A stretch of DNA of 64,000 bases. Source: Ruegeria sp. 6PALISEP08 (lineage in GTDB: Bacteria; Pseudomonadota; Alphaproteobacteria; Rhodobacterales; Rhodobacteraceae). Position numbers and translations under genes: made by a program. Positions 1-7,705 of the stretch are shown here, piece by piece. The stretch spans positions 62,001 through 126,000 of the forward strand of contig NZ_LGXZ01000001.1 of assembly GCF_001238295.1 (NCBI RefSeq), read 5' to 3'. Below the pieces are notes generated by a model. The model had not been told where the DNA came from and did no database searches. It was given only the letters and a program-made list of their open reading frames with translations. Numbering within the stretch: position 1 is the stretch's first letter; each line of letters opens with the position of its first letter.

Positions 1-611
1 GCCGCTCTCGCCAACCCCAACGCAAAGTTCAAAGGATGCAGGTGCGCCGCACCCGTATCCAGATAACCGCCTTTGTATGCCGGGGACGGGCAGAGCGCAC
101 GGCCTGCGTTTTCATCCAACAATTCGATCTGGTCATAGCCGTACCGTTCAGACAGATGACCGGCATGATCATGCAACTCTTTCTGCTCTGAGGTGCTTAG
201 GCCCAAAACCGCGATTCCGGGTTTCAAGTCACAGTTGATCTGGTGTTTGGCAATCAGGGACTTAACCAGATCCTTGGCGTCTTCGGCCAAATCCCACAGC
301 TTTGCAGCATCCTCGTCGCCGACAAGACGTTCTAGATCTTCCTGATCCATCCGTTGCGCACTGCCCAACTGACCGCCATTGCGGCCCGATGCGCCAAAGC
401 CGACACGGTGTGCCTCAAGCAGCACGACATCGATCCCGGCTTCGGCCAGATGCAGCGCTGCGGACAGGCCGGTGTAACCGCCGCCGACAACACACACTTC
501 CGCCTTGATATCTCCTGATAGCGGGGGAAAACGATCCATCGGGTTCGCCGTCGCAGCGTACCAGCTGGCAGGGTATTCGCCCCTGCGGTCATTGGAATAA
601 AGCAGGTTCAC
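1..611 (-). CDS. FAD-dependent amine oxidoreductase (PuuB-like), partial
   Basis: This is the N-terminal about 203 residues of a D-amino-acid-oxidase-fold flavoprotein; the 3' end lies beyond the left edge. I read a GTG start at 611, nine bases after the stop of the upstream synthetase gene. The protein opens MNLLYSNDRRGEYPASWYAA, and a Rossmann FAD-binding motif GGGYTGLSAALHLAEAG follows near residues 42-58, with an acidic strand end (VVLLEAH) and the GASGRNGGQ stretch usual in gamma-glutamylputrescine oxidases and related oxidases. Family knowledge: PuuB oxidises gamma-glutamylputrescine to the aldehyde. Its place as last gene of a leftward unit with two glutamine-synthetase-like ligases and an amidotransferase supports that role. 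The exact amine cannot be told from sequence. Confidence 0.85.
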   Translation of the reverse strand, partial: MNLLYSNDRRGEYPASWYAATANPMDRFPPLSGDIKAEVCVVGGGYTGLSAALHLAEAGIDVVLLEAHRVGFGASGRNGGQLGSAQRMDQEDLERLVGDEDAAKLWDLAEDAKDLVKSLIAKHQINCDLKPGIAVLGLSTSEQKELHDHAGHLSERYGYDQIELLDENAGRALCPSPAYKGGYLDTGAAHLHPLNFALGLARA

Positions 612-619
612 GGTGTGTC

Positions 620-1978
620 TCAGACGTTGATCAGAAGGTGCTCGCGTTCCCACGGAGAAATGACCTGCAGGAACTCCTCATACTCAGCCCGTTTCACGAT
701 GCCATAAACGCGGGCAAATTCGGGCCCAAGGACCTCGTGCAGGGCAGTGGCCCCGTCGAACAGATCCAGCGCTTCCCCCATGACCTGAGGAATATCCCCT
801 TCGCCTTCATAAGCGTCGCCATAGAACTGGCGGCGTGGGCGTTCCTGTTCGATCAGGCCCAGATAGCCACAGGCCAGCGACAAGGCGATGCCAAGATACG
901 GGTTGCAATCCATCCCGGCGATACGGTTTTCGACACGGCGCGCTGCGGGGCCAGACAGCGGGACGCGGATACCGGTTGTGCGGTTGTCGCGGGCCCATTC
1001 CAGATTGATTGGCGCAGCGTGGTCCTTCACATAACGACGGTAGGAATTCACATAGGGCGCCATCACGGCCAGACCGGAGGGCAAGTGGTTCTGCAGCCCT
1101 GCAACGAAGTGGTAAAACGCATCCGTCTCACCGCCCTGTGGACCCGAAAAGATATTCTCACCCGTTTCCATGTCGATGATCGAATGGTGGATGTGCATGG
1201 CCGATCCTGGCTCTTCCTCGATCGGTTTGGCCATGAAGGTCGCAAAACAATTGTGGCGCAGCGCGGCTTCGCGGATCAGGCGTTTGAAATAGAAAACCTC
1301 ATCGGCCAGCTTGATCGGATTGCCGTGACGCAGGTTGATCTCCAACTGTCCGGCACCGCCTTCCTGCGTGATGCCGTCGATCTCGAACCCCTGATGTTCG
1401 GCGAAATCATAGATGTCGTCGATCACCGGACCGAACTCGTCCACCGCTGTCATGGAATAGGCCTGCCTGGCAGCCGCCGGGCGACCGGAACGGCCCATCA
1501 TCGGCTTGATGCCCTGTGCCGGGTCGACATTGGGGGCGACCAAGAAAAACTCCATCTCAGGCGCAACAACGGGTTTCCAACCCCTGTCGTGATAGAGCTG
1601 CACAACACGCTTCAGCACGTTGCGTGGGCTGTAAGGGATTGGATTGTCATCCCGGTCATAGGCGTCGTGGATCACCTGTAGCGTCCAGTCTCCGGTCCAG
1701 GGCGCGGCGGATGTGGTCGAGAAATCGGGCTTCAGGATCATGTCCCGCTCGATAAAGCCATCTTCACCCGCAGCCTCGCCCCAGCCACCTGTGATGGTCT
1801 GGTAAAAGATACTATCGGGCAGATGGAAATACGACTGCTTTGCAAATTTCGAAGCAGGCACCGCCTTGCCCCGTGCAATGCCCGGTAGGTCCGAGATGAT
1901 ACATTCAACCTCGTCCAGTCGCTGTCCGTGAAAGTACGCTTTGGCGGCGTCCGGCAGTTTATCAGTCCAATCAGCCAT
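620..1978 (-). CDS. Glutamine synthetase family ligase, gamma-glutamylputrescine synthetase-like (PuuA family)
   Basis: A 452-residue cytoplasmic ATP-dependent ligase of the glutamine synthetase fold. Active-site segments are visible: EMEFF near 141-145, EGGAGQLEIN near 206-215, HIHHS near 262-266 and NRTTGIRVP near 332-340. Members of this branch join glutamate to an amine (putrescine in E. coli PuuA) instead of ammonia. The length matches PuuA-type enzymes, and there is no adenylylation-type C-terminal region as in housekeeping GlnA. Its start shares one base with the stop of the amidotransferase gene (TGATG), and the FAD oxidase follows after nine bases, so the three genes are probably co-translated. 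A second paralogue lies at 2718-4037. The substrate is inferred only from neighbours. Confidence 0.9.
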   Translation of the reverse strand: MADWTDKLPDAAKAYFHGQRLDEVECIISDLPGIARGKAVPASKFAKQSYFHLPDSIFYQTITGGWGEAAGEDGFIERDMILKPDFSTTSAAPWTGDWTLQVIHDAYDRDDNPIPYSPRNVLKRVVQLYHDRGWKPVVAPEMEFFLVAPNVDPAQGIKPMMGRSGRPAAARQAYSMTAVDEFGPVIDDIYDFAEHQGFEIDGITQEGGAGQLEINLRHGNPIKLADEVFYFKRLIREAALRHNCFATFMAKPIEEEPGSAMHIHHSIIDMETGENIFSGPQGGETDAFYHFVAGLQNHLPSGLAVMAPYVNSYRRYVKDHAAPINLEWARDNRTTGIRVPLSGPAARRVENRIAGMDCNPYLGIALSLACGYLGLIEQERPRRQFYGDAYEGEGDIPQVMGEALDLFDGATALHEVLGPEFARVYGIVKRAEYEEFLQVISPWEREHLLINV

Positions 1979-2658
1979 CAGGCTCTCTCTTTCTTTAGAA
2001 ACTCGGCCATCTGGCGCGCGATGTTGGCATTGTCGTCAGGGGCCGTCTCGCGATTTTCGGCTTCGCGCATCAGGTCTTCGGGCACGACGCCTTTACCCCG
2101 CGTCCGCATCAGGCCCGAAACGAATCCGTTGGAAAATTCGGGATGGGCCTGAACTGTCCAGATCGTGTCACCGTAGGCCAGCATCGCATTCTCGCAGAAC
2201 GCATTCTGGCCTAGAACGCGTGCCCCTTTGGGTGGTTCAACAACCTGATCCTGATGCCAGGCATTTAGCCAGATCTTGTTTCCTTCATAGTCGTATTCAG
2301 TGCGACCCACGGCCCATCCGCCCGAAAACTTTTCGACCTTCCCACCCAAAGCTTGAGCAATGATTTGGTGGCCAAAGCACACACCAATGAGCGGCTTGCC
2401 GCTTTGCTGGATTTCGCGCACCAGCTTTTCCAGTGGGGCAATCCAAGGCAGATCTTCATAAACCCCGTGGCGCGAGCCAGTAATGACCCAGCCATCCGCA
2501 TCGTCCGCACTGCTTGGGAAAACTCCATCTACGACCGCAAAGGTTTCGAACTCGAACCCATTGCTACTTAGAAGTTTGGGGAACAAAGCGTCATAGTCCC
2601 CGAATTCACCTTGCAGCACATTGGGGGTGTGACCGGTTTGTAGAATGCCGATTTTCAT
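1978..2658 (-). CDS. Class I glutamine amidotransferase-like gamma-glutamyl hydrolase
   Basis: A 226-residue protein with a complete class I amidotransferase triad: Cys94 in GVCFGHQ, then His172 and Glu174 in AHPEF. It resembles the GMP-synthase-type amidotransferase branch more than PuuD, the E. coli gamma-glutamyl-GABA hydrolase, although the expected job here is the same, releasing glutamate from a gamma-glutamylated intermediate. The first gene after the second operator copy (2661-2681): the palindrome begins only three bases before the ATG and would cover the ribosome binding region as well as any promoter. It overlaps the downstream synthetase start by one base. The function in the pathway is inferred; the fold and catalytic residues are seen. 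Confidence 0.88.
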   Translation of the reverse strand: MKIGILQTGHTPNVLQGEFGDYDALFPKLLSSNGFEFETFAVVDGVFPSSADDADGWVITGSRHGVYEDLPWIAPLEKLVREIQQSGKPLIGVCFGHQIIAQALGGKVEKFSGGWAVGRTEYDYEGNKIWLNAWHQDQVVEPPKGARVLGQNAFCENAMLAYGDTIWTVQAHPEFSNGFVSGLMRTRGKGVVPEDLMREAENRETAPDDNANIARQMAEFLKKERA

Positions 2659-2660
2659 GT

Positions 2661-2681
2661 GTCACCAAATTTGATCAAATT
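2661..2681. promoter_or_regulatory. Palindromic operator, copy 1 (AATTTGATCAAATT)
   Basis: A perfect 14-base palindrome, AATTTGATCAAATT, occupies 2668-2681. With its flank it forms a 21-base element that recurs at 4091-4111 with one mismatch. It lies between the second synthetase gene and the amidotransferase gene, abutting the amidotransferase start. Two copies, each just upstream of a transcription unit of the same pathway and none noticed elsewhere in the window, suggest a pathway-specific repressor site. The regulator is not encoded in the visible part of the cluster. Confidence 0.7.
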
Positions 2682-2717
2682 AATCCTACCCGAGTCAGGC
2701 AGAAGCGGCAAGAGGGG

Positions 2718-4037
2718 TTAAACCGCCTCGAGATAGCTTAGCCAATGATCCTCTGGCGGAATATTTGTAAATCGAGTGACCTCTTGCCGCTTGGTCATGG
2801 TCAGATAGCGGATCAGATCGGCAGGGAACAGCCGGGCCACCAAAGGGTCGGAATCGAACCTGTCGATAGCGGTGGACCAGTCCGGCATCAACAGGGGCAG
2901 GTCGGCGATGTCATAGGCGTTTCCCGTGATCGGGGCAGGGGGCTGCAACCCGTCTTCGATGCCAACAAGCGCCGCGCCCAGCACTGCGGTCAGCATCAGA
3001 TAAGGGTTGATATCCCCGCCCGCGACGCGGTGTTCGATGCGGCGTGCCGCCGGCGCGCCGCCCGGAATACGAATGGCCGCGGTTCTGTTTTCGTAGGCCC
3101 AGCACGCCCCCGTCGGCGCGTGTGCACCCGGAATAAGCCGTGTGTAGGAGTTGCCGTGGGGCGCAAAGATCAGCGTGCTGCCAGGCATAGCCGCGACACA
3201 GCCTGCCACGGCAGAATGAAGGATGTCGGTGCCCTCAGTTCCGCCATTGTCGAACACGTTACGCCCGTCTTGATCCAGAACCGAGAAATGCACGTGCATC
3301 CCGTTACCTGCATCATCCGCATAGGGTTTGGACATGAAAGTTGCCGCAAACCCGTGTTTGCGGGCCAGCCCGCGCGTCAATGCCTTGAAAAGCCACGTAT
3401 CGTCTGCACAGCGCATGGCGTCTTGGTGGTTCAGGTTGATCTCGAACTGGCCGATACCGCTTTCTGATATGGCCGTCTGTGCAGGAATGTCCATATCGGC
3501 ACAGCCGTCGTAAAGGTCAGTAAAGAAAGCCTCGAACGCATCCATCTCGGCAACCGACAAAACAGCCTCGTCTGACAGGCGGCGTCCGGTGTTCGGGTTC
3601 ATGGGAGGTTGCGGTTGCGGGCCAGAGGCATCAATGAGCGTAAACTCCAGCTCTGTCGCAGCGACAACCGACCAGCCGCGTAGTGCATAGCGGTCCAGCA
3701 TGTCTGACAAGGCGTGGCGCGGGTCTCCTGCAAATGGGTTTCCTTCGTCATCAAACAGGCTCATCGGCACCAAAGCCGTCTCACTCTCTAGCCAGGGAAC
3801 CGGCACCGGCCCACGTTCGGTTGGACGTAACACGCCATCTGCGTCGCCGGTTTCAAAAACCAGCGGGCTTCCGTCGATATCAGCGCCCCACAGGTCTACG
3901 TTCAGTGCCGAAAATGGCATCCGTACCGCGCCCTTTTCCAGTTTGTCGGCGTAATCGGGGGGCACTCGTTTACCACGCATCTGTCCATTCAGATCACATG
4001 CTGCAACGCGAAAATTGTGCAGGGCGCTCAGGTCCAT
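2718..4037 (-). CDS. Glutamine synthetase family ligase, second paralogue
   Basis: A 439-residue glutamine-synthetase-fold ligase with ELEF near 129-132, ESGIGQFEIN near 192-201, HVHFS near 248-252 and ENRTAAIRIP near 316-325. It is clearly related to, but not a near-identical copy of, the ligase at 620-1978, so two gamma-glutamyl ligases with different amine preference may work in one cluster. It is the first gene of the leftward cluster, separated by 59 bases from the amidotransferase gene, and that gap holds operator copy 1. Operator copy 2 lies about 54 bases upstream of its ATG. The precise substrate (putrescine, another polyamine, ethanolamine or an alkylamine) cannot be decided here. 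Confidence 0.87.
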   Translation of the reverse strand: MDLSALHNFRVAACDLNGQMRGKRVPPDYADKLEKGAVRMPFSALNVDLWGADIDGSPLVFETGDADGVLRPTERGPVPVPWLESETALVPMSLFDDEGNPFAGDPRHALSDMLDRYALRGWSVVAATELEFTLIDASGPQPQPPMNPNTGRRLSDEAVLSVAEMDAFEAFFTDLYDGCADMDIPAQTAISESGIGQFEINLNHQDAMRCADDTWLFKALTRGLARKHGFAATFMSKPYADDAGNGMHVHFSVLDQDGRNVFDNGGTEGTDILHSAVAGCVAAMPGSTLIFAPHGNSYTRLIPGAHAPTGACWAYENRTAAIRIPGGAPAARRIEHRVAGGDINPYLMLTAVLGAALVGIEDGLQPPAPITGNAYDIADLPLLMPDWSTAIDRFDSDPLVARLFPADLIRYLTMTKRQEVTRFTNIPPEDHWLSYLEAV

Positions 4038-4090
4038 TGGGGGCTCCGTCGGTGCTACTCCCCCGAGATGTACTTCAATGTATCTGCTTT

Positions 4091-4112
4091 GTCATCAAAT
4101 TTGATCAAATTT
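4091..4112. promoter_or_regulatory. Palindromic operator, copy 2 (AAATTTGATCAAATTT)
   Basis: A perfect 16-base palindrome AAATTTGATCAAATTT spans 4097-4112 and, with its left flank GTCATC, matches copy 1 (GTCACC plus the same core). It sits about 54 bases upstream of the second synthetase gene, where it could block a leftward promoter. The paired arrangement is what I see; repression by a dimeric regulator is inferred. Confidence 0.7.
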
Positions 4113-4134
4113 TGAAGGCAGTGTAATTGGAACT

Positions 4135-4164
4135 TCCCCGCGCCAGTTCGGCCCGGCGCGGGGA
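4135..4164 (-). terminator. GC-rich hairpin after the molybdenum hydroxylase genes
   Basis: CCCCGCGCC at 4136-4144 pairs with GGCGCGGGG at 4155-4163 around a ten-base loop, plus one flanking A-T pair. It starts a few bases past the stop of the large subunit gene, where a terminator is expected. The U-tract on the minus strand is weak, so factor-independent termination is plausible but not certain. Confidence 0.5.
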
Positions 4165-4171
4165 GGTGCTT

Positions 4172-6358
4172 TTAGGCAAAGCTCACGCCATGCTCTTCCA
4201 TGGGCAGTTGCGCCACATGCACACCTGACAGGGCATTGATCGCGTTTGCCAGTGCAGGTGCCGACGGCGGCGTGCCAGGTTCTCCGACGCCTGTCGGCGC
4301 TTCGGCCGATGGCACGATATGCACGTCAATTGCAGCTATATCCCCAATACGCAGCGGCTCGTAATCCGGGAAGTTGTATTGATCCACAGCGCCGCTGGTC
4401 AGCGTGATCTGGTCACGCATCACGTGTCCAATGCCATAGCCGATACCACCTTCCATCTGGGCGCGTACAACATCGGGGTTCACCGCAATGCCGCAATCCA
4501 CGGCGCAGGTGACCCTTTCGATCTTGATGCCAGTTTCGGGATCACCCGAGACCTCAACCACTTCAGCTGCGTAGGACCCAAAGGACTTGTGAACCGCAAT
4601 CCCCTGTGACCGGCCTTCTGGCGCGTTGCCCCAGCCGGCTTTTTCAGCCGCCAGTTTCAAAACGGCCGCCTTGCGTTGTTGGTCAGGATTACTGGTGTCG
4701 GACAGGTAGGACAGACGGAATTCTACCGGATCACGGCCTGCGGCCTCTGCTACCAGATCCATCATGGTTTCCATCGTATAGGCCGTGTGGGTATGGCCAA
4801 CCGAGCGCCACCACAGCACCGAGGTTGCTTTTGGTGTGTCCGTTAGTCCCAGAGCCATGCCAGGAATATTGTATGGGCTGTCTGCAATACCTTCGATGGA
4901 ACTGTGATCGACTCCGTCATGGACGGCAAAAGCCTCAAATGCCGTGCCTTTCATGATCGACTGACCGGCGACTTGATGTTGCCATCCGAGTATTCCGCCT
5001 TGTGTATCCAGTCCGACACGGACCTTGTGACCAAACGCAGGTCGATAATACCCACTGCGGATATCATCCTCGCGTGTCCATACCAGTTTCACCGGACGAG
5101 AGCGGTCGGTAACGACAAAGGCCAAGGCAGCCTCGACTTGATAATCGGCATCCGGGGTTGCCCGGCGCCCGAATGAACCACCTGCCAGCATCGTTTTGAT
5201 GTGAATCTTCTCGGGCGGCAGCTGGAAGATCTGCTGATAGGCCATATGCGGACCAGTTGGCATCTGCGCACCATCATGGAGCACTATGTCCCCGTCGGCT
5301 GTCTGCTCAATAGTGCAGTTCAGCGGCTCCATTGGTGCATGGGCAAGCAGCGGGAAGTAGAAGGTCTTTTCGATAACCTTGTCCGCCCCTTCGATGGCCG
5401 CCGACACAGCCGCAAAGTCTGCCTTGTTCACGTTATACGTGGGTGCGGCGTCCAGAGCGGCCATGATCTCGGCCTTGATCTGGTCCGAGTCACGGGTTTC
5501 AGCACCGGACATGTCCCATTCGACCTCAAGCGCTTCACGCGCCTGAATCGCGGCCCAGGTGTTTTCTGCGTAAACAGCAACGCCCGCTTGATTGGGCAGG
5601 ACTGCGGCGTTGATGTAACCTTTGACCTCTTTCGACGCGCTGTCGTCAAAGCCAAGCGCGATGCCGCCTTTCGATTCCGGGCGCTTGATCATGGCGACCA
5701 TCTGGTTCGGCAGATGCACGTCCATAGCGTACATCGCCTGACCGTTGCCTTTGATCGCCGAATCCTTGCGGCGCACTGTGTTATTGCCGATCAGGCGAAA
5801 CTCGGACGGGTCTTTCAGGCGCGGTTCAGCCGGGGCCTCCAACTGAGACGCGGCGGCCACGAATTCAGCAATCGGTGCTGATTTGTCGCCCGCCTTAACG
5901 ATGCCTTCTTGGATGGAAATGCCCGATACATCCACGCCCCAACTTTGAGCTGCAGCGTTGATCAGCATCTCGCGCGCTGCGGCACCTGCCTGACGGTATT
6001 GCATCCAAGAGTTCGCCATCGCCGTCGAACCTCCTGTGCCCTGGAAAGGACCGAACAGAAGGTTGTTGTAAACGTTCGGATCAGACGGCGCGAACTCGTA
6101 CTCGATCTGGTCCATGGTCAGGCCGATTTCTTCTGCAATCAGCGTCGGCAGGCCGGTCGCAGGGCCCTGACCTTTTTCAAAGTGTTTGACGATGGCAGTC
6201 ACCGTGCCATCGGCATCAATCTTCACAAACGGGTTGAACTTAGCGGTCTCGGACGAGGCTGCCGCCAGCGCACCATCAGGGCGGGTGCCAACCAGCAGCA
6301 CAGCACCGGCAGCGGCGGCACCTTTCAGAAATCCACGGCGAGAGGTGTTGATGGTCAT
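4172..6358 (-). CDS. Molybdopterin-binding hydroxylase large subunit (isoquinoline 1-oxidoreductase beta-like)
   Basis: A 728-residue protein of the xanthine dehydrogenase/aldehyde oxidase superfamily, in the short two-subunit branch typified by IorB. The N-terminus carries a twin-arginine signal (RRGFLKG, residues 7-13, then an Ala-rich hydrophobic stretch), so it should be exported folded with its cofactor, together with the small subunit. Characteristic segments are GGSFGRRATPDADYQ and, near the C-terminus, GVGEPGTPPSAPALANA, which contains the conserved Glu of molybdenum hydroxylases. The small iron-sulfur subunit gene lies three bases upstream. No gene for the FAD subunit is nearby, as usual for the IorAB type, where electrons probably pass to a cytochrome. 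The substrate is unknown. Confidence 0.9.
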   Translation of the reverse strand: MTINTSRRGFLKGAAAAGAVLLVGTRPDGALAAASSETAKFNPFVKIDADGTVTAIVKHFEKGQGPATGLPTLIAEEIGLTMDQIEYEFAPSDPNVYNNLLFGPFQGTGGSTAMANSWMQYRQAGAAAREMLINAAAQSWGVDVSGISIQEGIVKAGDKSAPIAEFVAAASQLEAPAEPRLKDPSEFRLIGNNTVRRKDSAIKGNGQAMYAMDVHLPNQMVAMIKRPESKGGIALGFDDSASKEVKGYINAAVLPNQAGVAVYAENTWAAIQAREALEVEWDMSGAETRDSDQIKAEIMAALDAAPTYNVNKADFAAVSAAIEGADKVIEKTFYFPLLAHAPMEPLNCTIEQTADGDIVLHDGAQMPTGPHMAYQQIFQLPPEKIHIKTMLAGGSFGRRATPDADYQVEAALAFVVTDRSRPVKLVWTREDDIRSGYYRPAFGHKVRVGLDTQGGILGWQHQVAGQSIMKGTAFEAFAVHDGVDHSSIEGIADSPYNIPGMALGLTDTPKATSVLWWRSVGHTHTAYTMETMMDLVAEAAGRDPVEFRLSYLSDTSNPDQQRKAAVLKLAAEKAGWGNAPEGRSQGIAVHKSFGSYAAEVVEVSGDPETGIKIERVTCAVDCGIAVNPDVVRAQMEGGIGYGIGHVMRDQITLTSGAVDQYNFPDYEPLRIGDIAAIDVHIVPSAEAPTGVGEPGTPPSAPALANAINALSGVHVAQLPMEEHGVSFA

Positions 6359-6361
6359 GGA

Positions 6362-6826
6362 TCAGGCCTCCAGAATAACAGACGCGCGCTGGATCCCGGC
6401 GCGGATGCGTTGATAAGTGGCGCAGCGGCAAGCGTTGCCAGACATGTAGTCGTCGATCTCTTCAACCGAAGGCTTGGGGTTTTCTGACAGCAGCCCGACA
6501 GCCGACATCACCTGACCGGACTGGCAATAGCCGCACTGGACCACGTCCAGCTCGACCCACGCCTGCTGAACGGCAGCGCCGATCCTGTCTTCACCAACCG
6601 CCTCGATTGTGGTGATTTCGGCGTCTTCGACGTCTTCGATATAGGTCTGGCACGAGCGGACAGGCTCGCCATTCATATGCACGGTACATGCACCGCACGA
6701 AGCAACGCCGCACCCGAATTTTGTTCCGGTCAGTTTCAGTTCGTCGCGGATCACCCAGAGCAGGGGGGTTCCGGCTTCGGCGTCAACCTCATGGGTCTTA
6801 CCGTTCAATTTCAAAGTTAAGGACAT
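6362..6826 (-). CDS. [2Fe-2S] small subunit of molybdenum hydroxylase (isoquinoline 1-oxidoreductase alpha-like)
   Basis: A 154-residue protein carrying two [2Fe-2S] clusters: a plant-ferredoxin-type site with Cys39, Cys44, Cys47 and Cys59, and a C-terminal four-Cys site with Cys98, Cys101, Cys133 and Cys135 (CGYC and CRC). I chose the ATG at 6826 because AGGAGA stands just upstream and the protein then begins MSLTLKLNGK, as in the family; an in-frame start 21 codons earlier would run into the operator region. It transfers electrons from the molybdenum site of the large subunit and has no signal of its own, so it likely travels with that subunit. First gene of the pair, downstream of two TetR-type operators. 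Confidence 0.92.
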   Translation of the reverse strand: MSLTLKLNGKTHEVDAEAGTPLLWVIRDELKLTGTKFGCGVASCGACTVHMNGEPVRSCQTYIEDVEDAEITTIEAVGEDRIGAAVQQAWVELDVVQCGYCQSGQVMSAVGLLSENPKPSVEEIDDYMSGNACRCATYQRIRAGIQRASVILEA

Positions 6827-6862
6827 TGGGGACTCTCCTGTTCGCGCTTGCTTCCTCAAGAG

Positions 6863-6880
6863 GTAAACTGGCGGGTTTAC
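6863..6880. promoter_or_regulatory. TetR-type operator 1 (GTAAAC-N6-GTTTAC)
   Basis: Perfect six-base arms GTAAAC (6863-6868) and GTTTAC (6875-6880) separated by TGGCGG. It sits 37 bases upstream of the iron-sulfur subunit start, between divergent genes. The same arms and spacer length recur 41 bases away, about four helical turns, so two dimers could bind on one face of the DNA. Confidence 0.75.
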
Positions 6881-6903
6881 TAATGGCACATGATTTCACC
6901 TTT

Positions 6904-6921
6904 GTAAACTCTTGCGTTTAC
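6904..6921. promoter_or_regulatory. TetR-type operator 2 (GTAAAC-N6-GTTTAC)
   Basis: Arms GTAAAC (6904-6909) and GTTTAC (6916-6921) around TCTTGC. It is 44 bases upstream of the TetR gene start and nearer to it than operator 1, so it is the natural site for autorepression, with operator 1 controlling the hydroxylase pair. Arms and spacing are seen; binding by the neighbouring TetR protein is inferred. Confidence 0.75.
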
Positions 6922-6964
6922 CTAGGATTTGACCAGCCCCTGTCAATGGGTCTATAGCTCGGGT

Positions 6965-7588
6965 ATGAACGAATGCAGCGCACCGAATGCGTCCAAATAC
7001 GCACAGATCATCGAAGCTGCCGTGACCGAGTTCCAGGAAAAGGGCTTTGCCGCGGCCAGTATGGATCGGATTTCAGCGCGGGCTGAGGTGTCCAAGCGTA
7101 CGCTGTATAAGTATTTTGAAAGCAAGGATAATCTGTTCCGTTCCATCGTGGTTGAACTGTCCAGCCGTTTTGCCGAAGTACTCGAACTCCGTTACGAAAA
7201 GGGTCGTGATATTCGAGAGCAATTGACCGAGCTGGCATGGGCCGAGGGGCGGATATTGATGCTTCCCGACGTGATCGCCATGGCTCGGATGGTGGTCAGC
7301 GAAACTTTGCGCAATCCAGAGCTCGCGGCTGCGGCTCAGGGCAAACTCGATAAAACCAAGACCTTTATCACCATGCTGAAAGAAGCGGCCGAGGATGGGC
7401 AGCTGCGGATTGATGATCCGGAACGGGCAGGGCAAGAATTTATTGGTCTGATCAAGGCGCGGGCGTTCTGGCCATTGATGTTCAGCGGCGGCGCCCTGAG
7501 TGAACCTGAAATGGCCGAAACGATCGAAAACAGCGTTCAGATGATAATGAGCCGATATGGCATCGACCCGGATACCGGTGCCGCCTGA
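6965..7588 (+). CDS. TetR/AcrR family transcriptional regulator
   Basis: A 207-residue regulator with an N-terminal TetR helix-turn-helix: AAVTEFQEKGFAAASMDRI, then RAEVSKRTLYKYFESKDNLF, about residues 15-62. The C-terminal ligand domain is of the AefR-like/TetR_C type. I start it at the ATG at 6965; a TTG twelve codons earlier is in frame but adds residues before the usual N-terminus. No strong Shine-Dalgarno is visible, so it may be weakly translated. It is divergent from the molybdenum hydroxylase pair and two matching palindromes lie between them, so it probably represses both directions until a substrate of the hydroxylase is bound. Confidence 0.92.
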   Translation: MNECSAPNASKYAQIIEAAVTEFQEKGFAAASMDRISARAEVSKRTLYKYFESKDNLFRSIVVELSSRFAEVLELRYEKGRDIREQLTELAWAEGRILMLPDVIAMARMVVSETLRNPELAAAAQGKLDKTKTFITMLKEAAEDGQLRIDDPERAGQEFIGLIKARAFWPLMFSGGALSEPEMAETIENSVQMIMSRYGIDPDTGAA

Positions 7589-7705
7589 GGTCATCGGGAC
7601 GGTGGTCTAGGAATGTGTTAGGGCTTTCCCGTCTGATTCGGGCGGCGGCAGTGCCATCCGAGCAGGCACCAGGATTTCAGGATTTGTCAGGACGGAGACG
7701 TTGCT

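Noticed and set aside
638..1681. Long plus-strand reading frame opposite the first synthetase gene
   Set aside because: It is the shadow of the minus-strand gene, which has full family motifs; the plus-strand product has no recognisable pattern.
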